From positions 1-64,000 of the forward strand of contig NZ_JAGFBV010000023.1 in the NCBI RefSeq assembly GCF_017948595.1: DNA of 64,000 nucleotides. Reading direction: 5' to 3'. Numbering within the stretch: position 1 is the stretch's first letter; every line of letters begins with the position of its first letter. This DNA is from Flavobacterium geliluteum (GTDB lineage Bacteria > Bacteroidota > Bacteroidia > Flavobacteriales > Flavobacteriaceae). Positions 7,732-18,049 of this stretch are shown here, in pieces. A program made the position numbers and the translations under genes. Under the pieces are notes generated by a model. That model made no database searches. It worked only from the letters and a program-made list of their open reading frames with translations, and was not told where the DNA came from.

Positions 7732-10700
7732 TTACCAAATTATATTATTAGTACTTACAAAATTATTTACTTGAGACTTGATACCACTTTTATAACTAGT
7801 GTTCACACTTGATTGGAGATAAGTACCATTACCTGTTGTTTGCGATATTTGACCAGCTCCTCCATTTATTATTTCTCCTCTTTCTTTTTGGTTTGTACTT
7901 AATGAACCATTTACACCAGGGTTCATTAAACCACCATTTTTATGAGATAAACCTAAAAGATGTCCAATTTCATGCGTTGCAACCTCATTAAAAGACTTAT
8001 TTGCAATTGTACCTTTCTCTATTGCGCTTACCCTTCCGCCCTTATCAGCCAGTCCAACGGGGTCAATACCATCCTTCATCTTTGGGATATTATCAGCTAA
8101 TATCATCACGTGGTCATTTTTCCCAACATCTGATAAAGATTTAACAACCTTATATGTTACTGATACGGTTAAATTATCTGAATTTGTAATATCAAGAGCT
8201 CGATTATCAGTTTGTGCATTTCCAGATAAGGATGATAACGCTACACTGCCTGAGGATTTATTGAACATTGTTTTAGATAAATCTACACTATCACTATTAA
8301 CAATAGTTAAGGTCATAGTCATGTTAACATCTCTTTGTTTATAATGTTTATCTCCTTTTGTATTTGAAACTTTAGTTATGATATCATTAGGGTCGCGTGC
8401 TTCCATACCATCGGGGTCAATAAAATAAACAGGATTATTAAGAGCATATGTGTATGGACTGAACCTGCGAGATTTCTCTGCTAAAGGGTCAATGTTCATC
8501 CAGCGACCTAAAGCAGGGTCATAATTACGTGCCCCATAATCATACATGTTAAGCCCTAGCTCGTCTTGAAGCTCCTTTCCATTGTATTTATACTTTTGAG
8601 CATCATTATTTCCTAATGAAGTATTTGGTGGATTATACCCATTATGCTTCAACCCAAAAGGATAATAATTGTTTTCTTCGATAATTTCAAGAACATTTGT
8701 TACAGGGTTTTTAGCGTAACTCAAACGTATGTTACCCAAATGGTCTTTGTACTGAAACACATACGAAAGCACTCCCGCATTGTTTTTGACATAACCTTCT
8801 GCCGTTGGGAAAAACTGCAACACATTGTCTTTGTACTGAAAACCTCCCAAATAATCGGTGGTAGTTTCTACTGCTCCCTCAGTTACAATTTTCCTTAACT
8901 TTTGGCCTGCCGCATTGTAAATATAATCAATACTACCCGTTGTGCCAAAAGTAATTTTCTTAGGTAAATTGAGTTGATTATACTGTATCTGGGTGATGTT
9001 TTTGTTTTTATCAGTAATCATGTTGCCATTGGCATCATAGCTGTAATCATCACCACTTTTATTAGCATCATTATAACCACTAGTGTTATTAGCATTATCG
9101 TCTACTTTGTTTAACTGGTTAGAGTTAGCAGGATAATCATACGCCAAATTATCAATCTCAAAGGGTTGAATCTGTGGGTCGATATCGCCGTTTCTGCCCA
9201 ACGATACAATATTTCCGTTTTTGTCGTACGAGAGACTTTCATTGTAGGCATTGGTTACCAATCCGTTTTTGGCGTACATCGCATTGGTCAATCTGTTGAG
9301 ATTGTCATACTGGTAGCCATAACCACGTTCGGCATTATCCGAAGCGGTTTTCCAAAACGTTTCTGCAATGTTTCCGTTGTAAAGTGCCCTAACAGCAGGA
9401 TTCATTGGGTTATCACTATAATTTAACTTAAAAGCAAACAAATCAACAGGATCGGTATCTTGCTGTAAATTATCCATTTTATTAATCTCTGTCAGCCAGC
9501 CTCTGATATTGTAACTAAAATTGACTTTCTGCATCGGATTTCCTGTGCTGTTTCCCACACTTTTGCCTTTCAGCTGGCCTAATTCATCATATTCATTAGC
9601 CGCCAAAAGCATGACCGTACCCCCATTAATCTGGTGCGTGTGTGTGAGCAAACGATCTTGCGCCGTATAGGTAAACTCTTCTCGTATACTGATCTCAGTG
9701 TCCCCCGAGCTGCGCTTGTGTTTGGTAAGGGTGTAAAGTGTTTTTCCCGAAAAATCGATTTTACTATTGGAAGAGGTGTACCCTCCTAAATGGTTTTGGG
9801 TATAGCTGCCTATGGGTCTCGCTTTGGCATCATAAAAAGTAGTAGTGGTTTCACCCAATATCGCCGCAGCGGTGGTTACCACGCGGGTCCAACTGCCTGT
9901 GGCAAGTGTTTTGGTATTGGCCAAAACAGTTTCTCCTTCGATACTCGTAGGCACTGCCGGAGCATTGGGATAAGCATAATTATCGTAATAATTAACCGTT
10001 AGGAGTTTGAAGACCTTAGGCTCTATATTGTTGCTGTAATTGACCGAAATCCCATCGATAGTACCTGAAGTTTCTTTGCTTTCGAACAATAACGTGGCTC
10101 CATTTTGAGCATCCTGCAATGACTTTCTTGCCGCTGAGGTACACGTTTGACCGCTCCAGCCTGTATAGACAGGCCTGCCAAAAGCATCGTATTTGGTAAT
10201 GAGCCAACCCTGTGCTGTTTCGTCTTTAAAAGGTGAAAAAGCAGGTCCTGTGGCTACAGGTCGGTCTAGTTTGTCATAAACAATAAACTCCCATTGTTTG
10301 CCTGGTAATTTTTTCTCGACCAAACGGTTGCGATGATCGTATTTGTATTGGTAACAGAGTCCGTCTAAGACGTCAGAGTTAATAGCGCCTGATACTTTGG
10401 GCGGAAGCACGTAGGTTAAATTCCCGTAAAGATCATACACATAGTAAGTGTCGTGTTTATCACCCGCAGCGTAGGTTCTTTTGAGGATTACCTGTCCTTC
10501 TTTGTTTTTAAATTCTATGGTAGCACCTGCAGTCTCTATTGGAGTTGCAGTGGTATTCTCATCGTAGGTTACCGTTTTGTACAATTCGCCAGCTGTATAA
10601 GTACCGTCTTCTGCAAGGCTAATTTCGTACAAACCAGAACCCGCTTGCCAGCTCGCTGTGGCTCTGTATAATTTTACAACATCAGTAGCCGTATTGGTCT

Positions 10701-11208
10701 GATAGTCGAGTTTGATTTCGTGACCGGAATTCATAGCCCAAGAGCTACCAGGTGCTGCTTGTTTTAAGACCCTGTTTAAGGGTGAAGCTTCTAATTTCTT
10801 TTCAGAGAAAGGATTATCGGTATTCTGGTACTTGTTGTTATAAAATACTCTTGTGGCATCTATAGCAGATGTAGGGTCTATTTTTGGATAATAAGTACCG
10901 CCATTAGAAGCCGCGTACGGCAAATACTCCTTGAGCTGCCTGCCAAAACCATCATACTCTACAGGGGTAATAATATCCAAACCATTATTTCCCTGCCCAA
11001 TAGCAATCGTTTGTATCGGACGGCCTAAACCATCAAAATACGTCACATTTTGACTGATTTCTTCTTTAGTTAAGGTATTAAAATTAGCCGCTTGCACCGC
11101 TTTTTTGGGCGCTGCAGTGTAAATGAAGTTATCATCGCTAAAGGTTTGGGCTACTACACCTGAACTCGTAAATCCTAATAAAATTAGTAGTAATATATAT
11201 TTTTTCAT
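7732..11208 (-). CDS. RHS/YD-repeat polymorphic toxin with a C-terminal zinc metalloprotease tip (1158 aa)
   Basis: In order: a signal peptide (about 1-20); a DUF6443-type start (SDDNFIYTAAPKKAVQAANF); YD/RHS repeats (about 90-800) that should form the toxin-enclosing barrel; the RHS core (YKDHLGNIRLSYAKN at about 821, closing with YFIDPDGM at about 934); and a unique tip. Near residue 1079 the tip has HEIGHLLGLSH followed by GLMNP. This is the HExxHxxGxxH zinc site and Met-turn of metzincins (M10/matrixin-like). The first 930 residues are nearly identical to the second RHS gene, and only the tips differ. A lipoprotein gene follows as likely immunity. Export is probably Sec plus a further secretion step with its two upstream partner genes. 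Confidence 0.9.
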   Translation of the reverse strand: MKKYILLLILLGFTSSGVVAQTFSDDNFIYTAAPKKAVQAANFNTLTKEEISQNVTYFDGLGRPIQTIAIGQGNNGLDIITPVEYDGFGRQLKEYLPYAASNGGTYYPKIDPTSAIDATRVFYNNKYQNTDNPFSEKKLEASPLNRVLKQAAPGSSWAMNSGHEIKLDYQTNTATDVVKLYRATASWQAGSGLYEISLAEDGTYTAGELYKTVTYDENTTATPIETAGATIEFKNKEGQVILKRTYAAGDKHDTYYVYDLYGNLTYVLPPKVSGAINSDVLDGLCYQYKYDHRNRLVEKKLPGKQWEFIVYDKLDRPVATGPAFSPFKDETAQGWLITKYDAFGRPVYTGWSGQTCTSAARKSLQDAQNGATLLFESKETSGTIDGISVNYSNNIEPKVFKLLTVNYYDNYAYPNAPAVPTSIEGETVLANTKTLATGSWTRVVTTAAAILGETTTTFYDAKARPIGSYTQNHLGGYTSSNSKIDFSGKTLYTLTKHKRSSGDTEISIREEFTYTAQDRLLTHTHQINGGTVMLLAANEYDELGQLKGKSVGNSTGNPMQKVNFSYNIRGWLTEINKMDNLQQDTDPVDLFAFKLNYSDNPMNPAVRALYNGNIAETFWKTASDNAERGYGYQYDNLNRLTNAMYAKNGLVTNAYNESLSYDKNGNIVSLGRNGDIDPQIQPFEIDNLAYDYPANSNQLNKVDDNANNTSGYNDANKSGDDYSYDANGNMITDKNKNITQIQYNQLNLPKKITFGTTGSIDYIYNAAGQKLRKIVTEGAVETTTDYLGGFQYKDNVLQFFPTAEGYVKNNAGVLSYVFQYKDHLGNIRLSYAKNPVTNVLEIIEENNYYPFGLKHNGYNPPNTSLGNNDAQKYKYNGKELQDELGLNMYDYGARNYDPALGRWMNIDPLAEKSRRFSPYTYALNNPVYFIDPDGMEARDPNDIITKVSNTKGDKHYKQRDVNMTMTLTIVNSDSVDLSKTMFNKSSGSVALSSLSGNAQTDNRALDITNSDNLTVSVTYKVVKSLSDVGKNDHVMILADNIPKMKDGIDPVGLADKGGRVSAIEKGTIANKSFNEVATHEIGHLLGLSHKNGGLMNPGVNGSLSTNQKERGEIINGGAGQISQTTGNGTYLQSSVNTSYKSGIKSQVNNFVSTNNIIW

Positions 11209-11247
11209 GAAGGTACTTATTTGATTTTCGTTCCTATAATAAACAAT

Positions 11248-14200
11248 TTATTGATCCGTATTGGTACATTTACCATTTGCATTGGCATAAGCTTGACCAT
11301 CTAATTGTGCCTTATTATCAGCATCTGCTTGCGAAATAGTGGAAGAATATTTTCCTGCAGGAACGGTATAATTTACTTCGGATCCGTATTTTCCTTTCGG
11401 GCAATTATTTTTCCAAAAAGAACTTCCTGTTTGAAAATTTTTAAAAGTACAATAACCGTTGGTATTAGCGTAAGCTTGTCCGTTAGTATAAAACATAGTT
11501 AGGGCTCTTGCATCTGCATCAGCCTGAGAAACGGTTGAGGTAACGGCACCAGAGGCTAAACTAAATCCGACATTAGAACCTGTTCCACCAGAGGCGCAAT
11601 TGTTTTTAGTAAAAGTACCGCCTATGGCATTGCTATAAAAAATACAATAGCCACTGGCATTGGCATTAACCTGACCTTGCGCATTAAAATAAGCAAGCGC
11701 CTGAGCATCGGCATCAGCCTGTGAAGTAGTCGAACTAAAAATACCTGCTGCCAGACTAAAACCAACATTAGATCCTGTTCCGCCAGAGGCGCAATTGTTT
11801 TTGGTAAAACCTCCGCTTCTGGCAACATTATAAAAAGTACAATAACCCGTTGCATTGGCATTGGCCTGACCTTGTGCATTAAAATAACTGAGAGCCTGAG
11901 CATCCGCATCGGCCTGTGAGATCGTAGAGGTAAAACTACCTGCCACAAGGTTAAAACCTACACTAGAACCCGATCCGCCTAAGGCGCAATTGTTCTTGGT
12001 AAACGTTCCACTTAATGCTCCACTGCTAAAAGTACAATATCCACTAGCATTAGCGTTGGCCTGACCATCAATATTAAATTTGTTTAAGGCTTGGGAGTCA
12101 GCATTAGCTTGAGAAATAGTTGAAATGACAACTCCTGCCGATTGGCTATACACAACGCTTGAACCAACTCCTGCTGAACCACAACTATTTTTTGTAAAAA
12201 AACCACTCAAAGCAACACTGCTAAAGCTACAACCGCCCTGAGCATTAGCATTGGCCAGACCATCGGCATTAAATTTATCAAGACCTTTTGAATCTGCATC
12301 TGATTGCGAAATAGTCGAAGTCACTGCACCTTCTGCCTGAGAAAAAGGTATACTTAAACCTGTACCTCCAGCTCCGCAATTGTTTCTTGTAAACGATCCA
12401 CTTCTAGGAGCACTTTTATATAAAACTACACTAGTTGATGTATTATCTGAGCAATCCACTTGTTGCCCCTTATAATTGTAACAGTATTTTTGAAGAATAT
12501 TTAAATCTTTATCTTTTATAAATTTTAAGCGATTAAAAGCATCGTACTCATAATAAGATGGTATTGCTTTAGGGTCGGTAATACTGGTTACACCAACAAG
12601 AGGATTATACGTGTAGGTTGTCACCATGGCGTTAGAAAAATTAGTTCTTAGAGAATTTAAGGCAACTCGCAAATTTTGTTCTTTACAACTGCTAGACATA
12701 CAATTATCATCGTCCTGATTAGACAAATTTTGCAAATTCGATACGTATTGCTCTAGTGCTGTATACGCTACATTTTCTATTTTAGCAATAGGCTGTGTTT
12801 TATTATACCCCCAAATTATAGAAACGGGCATTCCACTTTCAATAGTATACTGTAAAACATTTCCCTTTTCATCATACTTATCGTAAGTTATTTTTTTATC
12901 ATTAAGATTATCTATAGTAAGTTCTCCCTTATTTTCATAAACATATTTTGGCAATAAAAGATTTGCAGTAGAAAAATCAATAAGATATTCTGTTTTCTGT
13001 TCTGATAATTTTCCCCCTTGGAAACTCTTAGTACTAATAGGTCTGCCGACTAAGTTCCTAGCTATTAACTCATTTATAAAAGGCTCACTTTCCATTTCAC
13101 TATCGGTTGGATAGAAATATTTTGTAATTAAATCTTCTTTTTTAGAATTTTTAGTGGCCTCACTTTTAAGATTTCCCGTATCTAGGTCGTATGTATTTAC
13201 CGTACTTTTTACTAATTCATGACCATTGAGAAAACTGATATTATCAACTTTTTCTAAAAAATAATTTTCAGATTCTGACCTAAAAGTTTCTGTTACGAAA
13301 TCACTCAATGGTCTAGGATTTATTGGAGAACATTCTAGACCTCCAATAGTAGTATTAAGACCGAATGTAGTTCGGACAGCCTTACATTCTAATCCTAAAA
13401 CAAACCTCTGATTATTGGGCTTTATATTATTTAAGTAAGTATTCTTTTGTTTTTGGATATCTTCCCCAGCCTTTGATTTTATAGTTTTTTCTTCTAATTG
13501 TCCAACATCGAATCCTTCATCATGCAAAAAATTCACCGAAATTCCTGAATATGAAAACACTGTTTTTCCATTATTTTCATTATTAGTACCCTCAATTTGT
13601 TCTACAATTTTATACAATACTGGACTTCCTCTAAAATTAGAAAGGGGAGCAACACTATTATAGCTGTAGTAATATGTACTGCTGCTTATAGTACCATCAT
13701 CTGATAAACAACTTCTCCTGTCAGTGAAAGAGGACCCTGAATAAAATTTTGGTTTTTGAAGCATTATACCCGTGCTCTTACCAGATTGAGAATAGTTGTA
13801 AGTTGTTGTAATACATTGATCATTAAAATCACAGTTTTTTACCTGTTTAACTCTTATTCCTCCAACAGTTTGGTCAAAACTTGGGGCAGATTGTTGGAGC
13901 GTGGTAGTGATATGCGCCATAGATCCCGCACTTGATCCTGCTTTTAGAAAATACTTGCCCGGCGAAGTTATAGTAATTCTGGTTTGATTAGTAAATGATG
14001 TTTGCACCGGATCCCAATTCCCATCTTTTGTCCAGACTTGCCTGTTTTGAAAAATTGGGTTAGATTCTTGTCCTTCCATGTATAAAAAGACTTCAGAAAA
14101 TCTCTCACAACAACCACTTTTCTGAGTATCGTTCGATAATACATTATAAAGATTTAACGTTACAGGAACAGACGTAACATCAAAGCTCACTTGTTGAATT

Positions 14201-15624
14201 CCACCGATATTTGTGGTCGTTGTAGTTAAAGTTTTAGATATATTTGAATCACTTGGATAAGGAAAATTATAATCTATCAAATTCATAAAAACAGAATTAG
14301 GTTCATACTCAATAAGAGAATATCCCTGTGTTTGATATGTTATTTTTTTGAGACTTCCAATCTTAGTACTTGCAAAATTAGGTTTGATACCAGGGTTATC
14401 TAAAGGATTCAATGGAGCATTATTAAGTGGTAACGAACCATTACTATTGTAGTAACCCCATAAATCTTTTTTTGACAAATCAACCTCTGAAAAAACAGGA
14501 TAAACTAAACTTTCATCATATTCCATTGTATTGATAACTTGACCATTATATTTTAAACTTAACAAATTTCTTCTTCTTCCTGTCCATTGTGAATATGTAA
14601 AATCGTATGTATTAACTGGATTTCCAATTTTATTCTTTATTTCCAATTTTGTGATTACAGAAACTGCTGATTCCGTTGGATTATCGCCGTATTGCAGTTC
14701 AATTGTACAGTTATTGGTGATTATTTTAGAAAGTTTTGTGACAGTAGAATTTGTTTCAGTCCGGCTCTTTGTTGTTGACCAATTATTATAATTATTCATA
14801 ATAGTGTTGACCGAACTATAACTGTCATAAAGATCATGTAAGTTATTTGGAGATGCGTACTCAAATAGAATCTTGTTGTTAGTGTAAGGAAAATTGATTT
14901 CTGTTATTAAAAAAGAAGAGTTGTAAGCATAGCCCTCGCTACTTGAACTAGTATTTTGACTTATTTGAGGTAAATTAAAAATATAATTAATTCCCTTATC
15001 ATCTGTTAATGTAAACCCTGAAGATGAATTTCTTACAAGCTTATAATTTTCATTTTTCAAAAAAACAGGATTATCATCTTTATCCAAATAAAAACTACAA
15101 CCAATATTTCCAATATTAATAGAATACTTGTCCGGCCTACCATCTATTCTTCCCTCTGCAACCTTTTCAAATAAATCTAAGATACGAGCCTTTGATTGTG
15201 GAGAATTCTCGTCCTCATACGGAGCAAGCTTATTAAAATACTTATAAATTGTATTTTTATCCAATGGATGATCTTCATCATTAGCCCCTTTTATTGTATG
15301 CATAATGGCCCCTCCAATATTAAAAGTCCAGCCAACTCCTGCATATCCAGGAGTTTCATCTACTATAAGACCAGAGTAATTATATGATAAATTAATGGGC
15401 ATCGTAAATTCCCCCTCCTTAATTTCGAAGATTGGAATATTATAATTGATTTTTCCAGTAGCGATGTCTACTGGAATTTCATTTACCTTGCTCATGGAAG
15501 CAACTTGCGGTGTTGCTACAGTTATATTTGGAATGTAAGATTTAGTGATTTCATCCTGACATTTTGCATTTTGAATATTAAAAAAAATTATAAAAAAAAT
15601 AAGGGTAAAGATATTTGATTTCAT
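11248..15624 (-). CDS. Large secreted YD-repeat protein with six DUF5977 repeats (1458 aa)
   Basis: After a signal peptide (about 1-22) comes an RHS-partner N-terminal region (VDIATGKINYNIPIFEI and GYAGVGWTFNIGGAI). Scattered YD-type repeats follow, with a last one near residue 1010 (YEYDAFNRLKFIKDKD). The C-terminal 390 residues are six tandem DUF5977-type units of about 65 residues. Each begins with a F(T/W)KNxC element and carries SQADADxxAL, GQAxANA and GxCxF. The gene is 39 bp upstream of the metalloprotease RHS and 39 bp downstream of the T9SS-sorted gene, so the three form one operon. The role is probably surface display or partnership with the RHS toxin; no direct evidence shows which. 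Confidence 0.85.
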   Translation of the reverse strand: MKSNIFTLIFFIIFFNIQNAKCQDEITKSYIPNITVATPQVASMSKVNEIPVDIATGKINYNIPIFEIKEGEFTMPINLSYNYSGLIVDETPGYAGVGWTFNIGGAIMHTIKGANDEDHPLDKNTIYKYFNKLAPYEDENSPQSKARILDLFEKVAEGRIDGRPDKYSINIGNIGCSFYLDKDDNPVFLKNENYKLVRNSSSGFTLTDDKGINYIFNLPQISQNTSSSSEGYAYNSSFLITEINFPYTNNKILFEYASPNNLHDLYDSYSSVNTIMNNYNNWSTTKSRTETNSTVTKLSKIITNNCTIELQYGDNPTESAVSVITKLEIKNKIGNPVNTYDFTYSQWTGRRRNLLSLKYNGQVINTMEYDESLVYPVFSEVDLSKKDLWGYYNSNGSLPLNNAPLNPLDNPGIKPNFASTKIGSLKKITYQTQGYSLIEYEPNSVFMNLIDYNFPYPSDSNISKTLTTTTTNIGGIQQVSFDVTSVPVTLNLYNVLSNDTQKSGCCERFSEVFLYMEGQESNPIFQNRQVWTKDGNWDPVQTSFTNQTRITITSPGKYFLKAGSSAGSMAHITTTLQQSAPSFDQTVGGIRVKQVKNCDFNDQCITTTYNYSQSGKSTGIMLQKPKFYSGSSFTDRRSCLSDDGTISSSTYYYSYNSVAPLSNFRGSPVLYKIVEQIEGTNNENNGKTVFSYSGISVNFLHDEGFDVGQLEEKTIKSKAGEDIQKQKNTYLNNIKPNNQRFVLGLECKAVRTTFGLNTTIGGLECSPINPRPLSDFVTETFRSESENYFLEKVDNISFLNGHELVKSTVNTYDLDTGNLKSEATKNSKKEDLITKYFYPTDSEMESEPFINELIARNLVGRPISTKSFQGGKLSEQKTEYLIDFSTANLLLPKYVYENKGELTIDNLNDKKITYDKYDEKGNVLQYTIESGMPVSIIWGYNKTQPIAKIENVAYTALEQYVSNLQNLSNQDDDNCMSSSCKEQNLRVALNSLRTNFSNAMVTTYTYNPLVGVTSITDPKAIPSYYEYDAFNRLKFIKDKDLNILQKYCYNYKGQQVDCSDNTSTSVVLYKSAPRSGSFTRNNCGAGGTGLSIPFSQAEGAVTSTISQSDADSKGLDKFNADGLANANAQGGCSFSSVALSGFFTKNSCGSAGVGSSVVYSQSAGVVISTISQANADSQALNKFNIDGQANANASGYCTFSSGALSGTFTKNNCALGGSGSSVGFNLVAGSFTSTISQADADAQALSYFNAQGQANANATGYCTFYNVARSGGFTKNNCASGGTGSNVGFSLAAGIFSSTTSQADADAQALAYFNAQGQVNANASGYCIFYSNAIGGTFTKNNCASGGTGSNVGFSLASGAVTSTVSQADADARALTMFYTNGQAYANTNGYCTFKNFQTGSSFWKNNCPKGKYGSEVNYTVPAGKYSSTISQADADNKAQLDGQAYANANGKCTNTDQ

Positions 15625-15663
15625 ACTAATTCAAACTTGATATAAGTAAAGTTTACGAAGAGA

Positions 15664-17322
15664 TTATTTAACTGATTTTATAATTTTTACAGAATCCGTT
15701 TTTACATCAGTTTTCACATTAATTATATAAATTCCTTCTGGATAACGACTCAGATCGATAGGAACTGTGCGGTTTTTAATGTCCAGGTGTTGCAGGATTC
15801 TACCTGAAACATCAACCAATGTGGCAGAGCCACTCTCATAATCAAAACCGATAATGATATTGGTAAATGTTGCTGCAGGATTGGGTATGGCCTCTATATT
15901 GGATTTCTTTTTCTCAATTTTTTCTTTGTCTTTTAATTTGACAACCCAAAAATCATTGCCTCCTATATTCGAATTTTTGTCTTTTGAGGAACTTGAGTTA
16001 GATGTTCCTGCCATCAAATAACCACCATCCCGGGTTTCGATTAATTTTCTAAGGATATCTTCGCCTCCACTTCCTACTGTTTTATTCCAAAGTTCTTCGC
16101 CTTTATCGTCAATTTTTAGAGCCATATAGTCGTTTATACCGTCTTTTTCCTTGGCAACCAAGCCTTGGGCTTTACTTAGCACACTTTTAGAGTTGTTCTT
16201 CATTTCGCCTTGAGCGTAACCTCCAATCAAATAGGTGTGATCGTTATTTTCTACCAGTGAAGTCAGGATATCTACTTTTCCAAAATCATAGGTTTTGCTC
16301 CAAATCACGCCACCTTCTGGGTCTAATCGTAAAATCCAGTAATCGGTTCCGTTACTTACAATACCGCCAAGAGACGTTAGCGGATTTTTGCTGTTGGAAT
16401 TTCCACCCACAATGTAACCGCCATCAAAAGTCTGTTTGATTACATACGGCTGATCATCGCCATCTGCGCCGTAGGCATTTTGCCACTGAATTTCGCCCAC
16501 ATCATTGATTTTTAGAATCCAGAAATCCCCAACACCTTTATTGGCAACTGTTTTATCGCCCGAGACAGGCGAACTGGAGTAACCTGCCAAAATATATCCG
16601 TTATCACTGGTTTGCTCCATGCTTCGAAGTAGGTCTGCATACTGACCTCCATAGGTTTTTTGCCACTGAATCACTCCTTCTTTGTCCAGTTTTACGACCC
16701 AATAATCCATGTTGCCTCTACTTTTTTCTGATTTATTGTACAAATCTGTTGGGGTAGTTGCAGGAGATTTTGAATCTAATCGATCATTAAGTGGTGGATT
16801 GGAGCTGGAAGAACCTCCTAAAATATAACCCCCGTCTTTGGTTTGAAATGCGCACAAGAGTTCGTCCTGACCACTGCCGCCAATAGTTCTTTGCCATTGC
16901 TCCTGACCAGAGGCATCTAACTTTATCACCCAAAAATCGGTAATCCCTTTACAGTCTTCTTTCTTCTGAAAACCTTGGGAAGATCCAGAAGTACCCGCCA
17001 GAATAAATCCGCCGTCTCTGGTAATTTTAATGCTTTGAAGCAAGTCAAAACCGCTTCCGCCAATGCTTTTTTGCCAATCAAGATCTCCTTTCTCGTTCAT
17101 TTTCCAGATCCAATAATCCAGATCACCGTGGTTGTCGTCTGTTTTATTTCCTGTTTTATTAGACAGAGAACTTCCTGCTAAAATAAAACCGTAGTCGGCA
17201 GTAGGTTGCGCATCAAAAAGATAATCGGCATGTTGTCCTCCATACGATTTTTCCCAAAGAACATCTTGAGAATAACTAAAAAACGATAAAAGGAAGAGAA
17301 GTAATAAATAAAGTTGTTTCAT
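15664..17322 (-). CDS. T9SS-sorted repeat protein (552 aa), copy 1
   Basis: I place the start at the ATG at 17322, which gives a standard signal peptide (MKQLYLLLLFLLSFFSYSQ). The longer frame from 17367 lacks a parallel in the second copy. Residues about 25-455 contain seven or so repeats of the type W-K-x-YGG...D, then GG(Y/F)ILAG and D(Y/F)W(V/I)xKLD, suggesting a beta-propeller. The end (about 465-552, PNPAATFTNIII, then DLSRYPEGIYIINV) is a type A T9SS C-terminal sorting domain, so the protein should be exported and anchored on the cell surface. It is the first gene of the RHS operon. Confidence 0.88.
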   Translation of the reverse strand: MKQLYLLLLFLLSFFSYSQDVLWEKSYGGQHADYLFDAQPTADYGFILAGSSLSNKTGNKTDDNHGDLDYWIWKMNEKGDLDWQKSIGGSGFDLLQSIKITRDGGFILAGTSGSSQGFQKKEDCKGITDFWVIKLDASGQEQWQRTIGGSGQDELLCAFQTKDGGYILGGSSSSNPPLNDRLDSKSPATTPTDLYNKSEKSRGNMDYWVVKLDKEGVIQWQKTYGGQYADLLRSMEQTSDNGYILAGYSSSPVSGDKTVANKGVGDFWILKINDVGEIQWQNAYGADGDDQPYVIKQTFDGGYIVGGNSNSKNPLTSLGGIVSNGTDYWILRLDPEGGVIWSKTYDFGKVDILTSLVENNDHTYLIGGYAQGEMKNNSKSVLSKAQGLVAKEKDGINDYMALKIDDKGEELWNKTVGSGGEDILRKLIETRDGGYLMAGTSNSSSSKDKNSNIGGNDFWVVKLKDKEKIEKKKSNIEAIPNPAATFTNIIIGFDYESGSATLVDVSGRILQHLDIKNRTVPIDLSRYPEGIYIINVKTDVKTDSVKIIKSVK

Positions 17323-17367
17323 TAGCGGTTTTTTGTAAGATTTAGCATAATTAAATTTCGCAAGCAA

Positions 17368-17847
17368 ATCTAAATTATTTATTTGAAATAATTTTAAGCA
17401 ATTATTTATTTTACTTTCTCTTTTAATAGGCCAATCAATTGAATTACGAAGTCATTAATACAAATCACTACTGTACAAGATATTAGCAAAACAGTCAAAA
17501 ATCTTCGCATAGTACATTACGTAAAAAACAAGTATTTATACGTAATATTTTATTTATACAATATGAACAAGACTTCATCTTTAAATTTTGAGATAATATT
17601 AGGATCCAGACTTTTTTTTCTTATGAATTATAAATAAAATAAAATAATTTTATTTTTCGTTTAACGACTATCAATCACAACATTTAACGTGTTTACCTCA
17701 TTTTGTTTAATCGGTGTACGATATCCATCTTTTTCAAACCCTTTTCATATCATACAAAAGATCGCATTTAAACAAAAAAGAATATTTATTTCTAATTTGT
17801 TTTAATTTAAAATATTCTACTTAAAATTAAAACATGTTTAATTTATT
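17368..17847. other. Intergenic, AT-rich, no gene seen
   Basis: No convincing reading frame, RNA gene or repeat is visible in this stretch upstream of the T9SS gene. It presumably holds the promoter of the toxin operon, but I could not single out one box with confidence. Confidence 0.5.
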
Positions 17848-17900
17848 CAAATCATCTACAAAACGGTTCGAGAATTGTGCCGTCAGGGCTACTAGAATAA
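17848..17900. repeat. Segment homologous to 30,605-30,664, upstream of each RHS module
   Basis: The sequence around GGTTCGAGAATTGTGCCGT resembles GGTTCGAGAAGTGTCCCGT at 30.63 kb. The match extends about 25 bp to each side at lower identity. Both lie a few hundred bases upstream of a T9SS gene, so they may mark one boundary of the duplicated module or be the remnant of a shared gene end. Confidence 0.45.
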
Positions 17901-17902
17901 GT

Positions 17903-17938
17903 AAAAGCCTGAGAAATCTAGATTTCTTAGGCTTTTTT
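17903..17938 (+). terminator. Hairpin terminator
   Basis: AAAAGCCTGAGAAATC pairs with GATTTCTTAGGCTTTT (one G-T type mismatch) around a TA loop, followed by a T run. A-rich flank on the other side would let it work leftward too. Confidence 0.75.
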
Positions 17939-18049
17939 GTGATTCGGGAAATCTTGTTTCATTTTTTAAAAATAAAAACCACTAGTGTTTTCAAGGAAAA
18001 TTGGTTCAAATCCCGTTAAGTTAAACCTACAAAAAACAATTAAGCACGT

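Noticed and set aside
11622..11948. 108-codon frame rich in Met, Pro, Arg and Leu inside the DUF5977 array
   Set aside because: It is a shadow of the repeated units in another frame; its repetitive make-up mirrors the real repeats.
11248..12420. Possible CRISPR array suggested by regular repeats
   Set aside because: The repeats are about 195 bp, in frame, and encode 65-residue protein units with no short direct repeats and spacers. No cas gene is nearby.
17834..18019. Plus-strand frame of 61 codons starting MFNLFKSSTKRF
   Set aside because: It runs straight through a strong hairpin terminator and has no recognisable domain; the local similarity to 30.6 kb is better explained as a shared non-coding or remnant segment.
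17860..18020. tRNA-like pieces (GGTTCGAGA, GGTTCAAATCCCG) near 17.87 and 18.0 kb
   Set aside because: Neither can be folded into a T arm with a matching stem, and no acceptor or anticodon arm is present.
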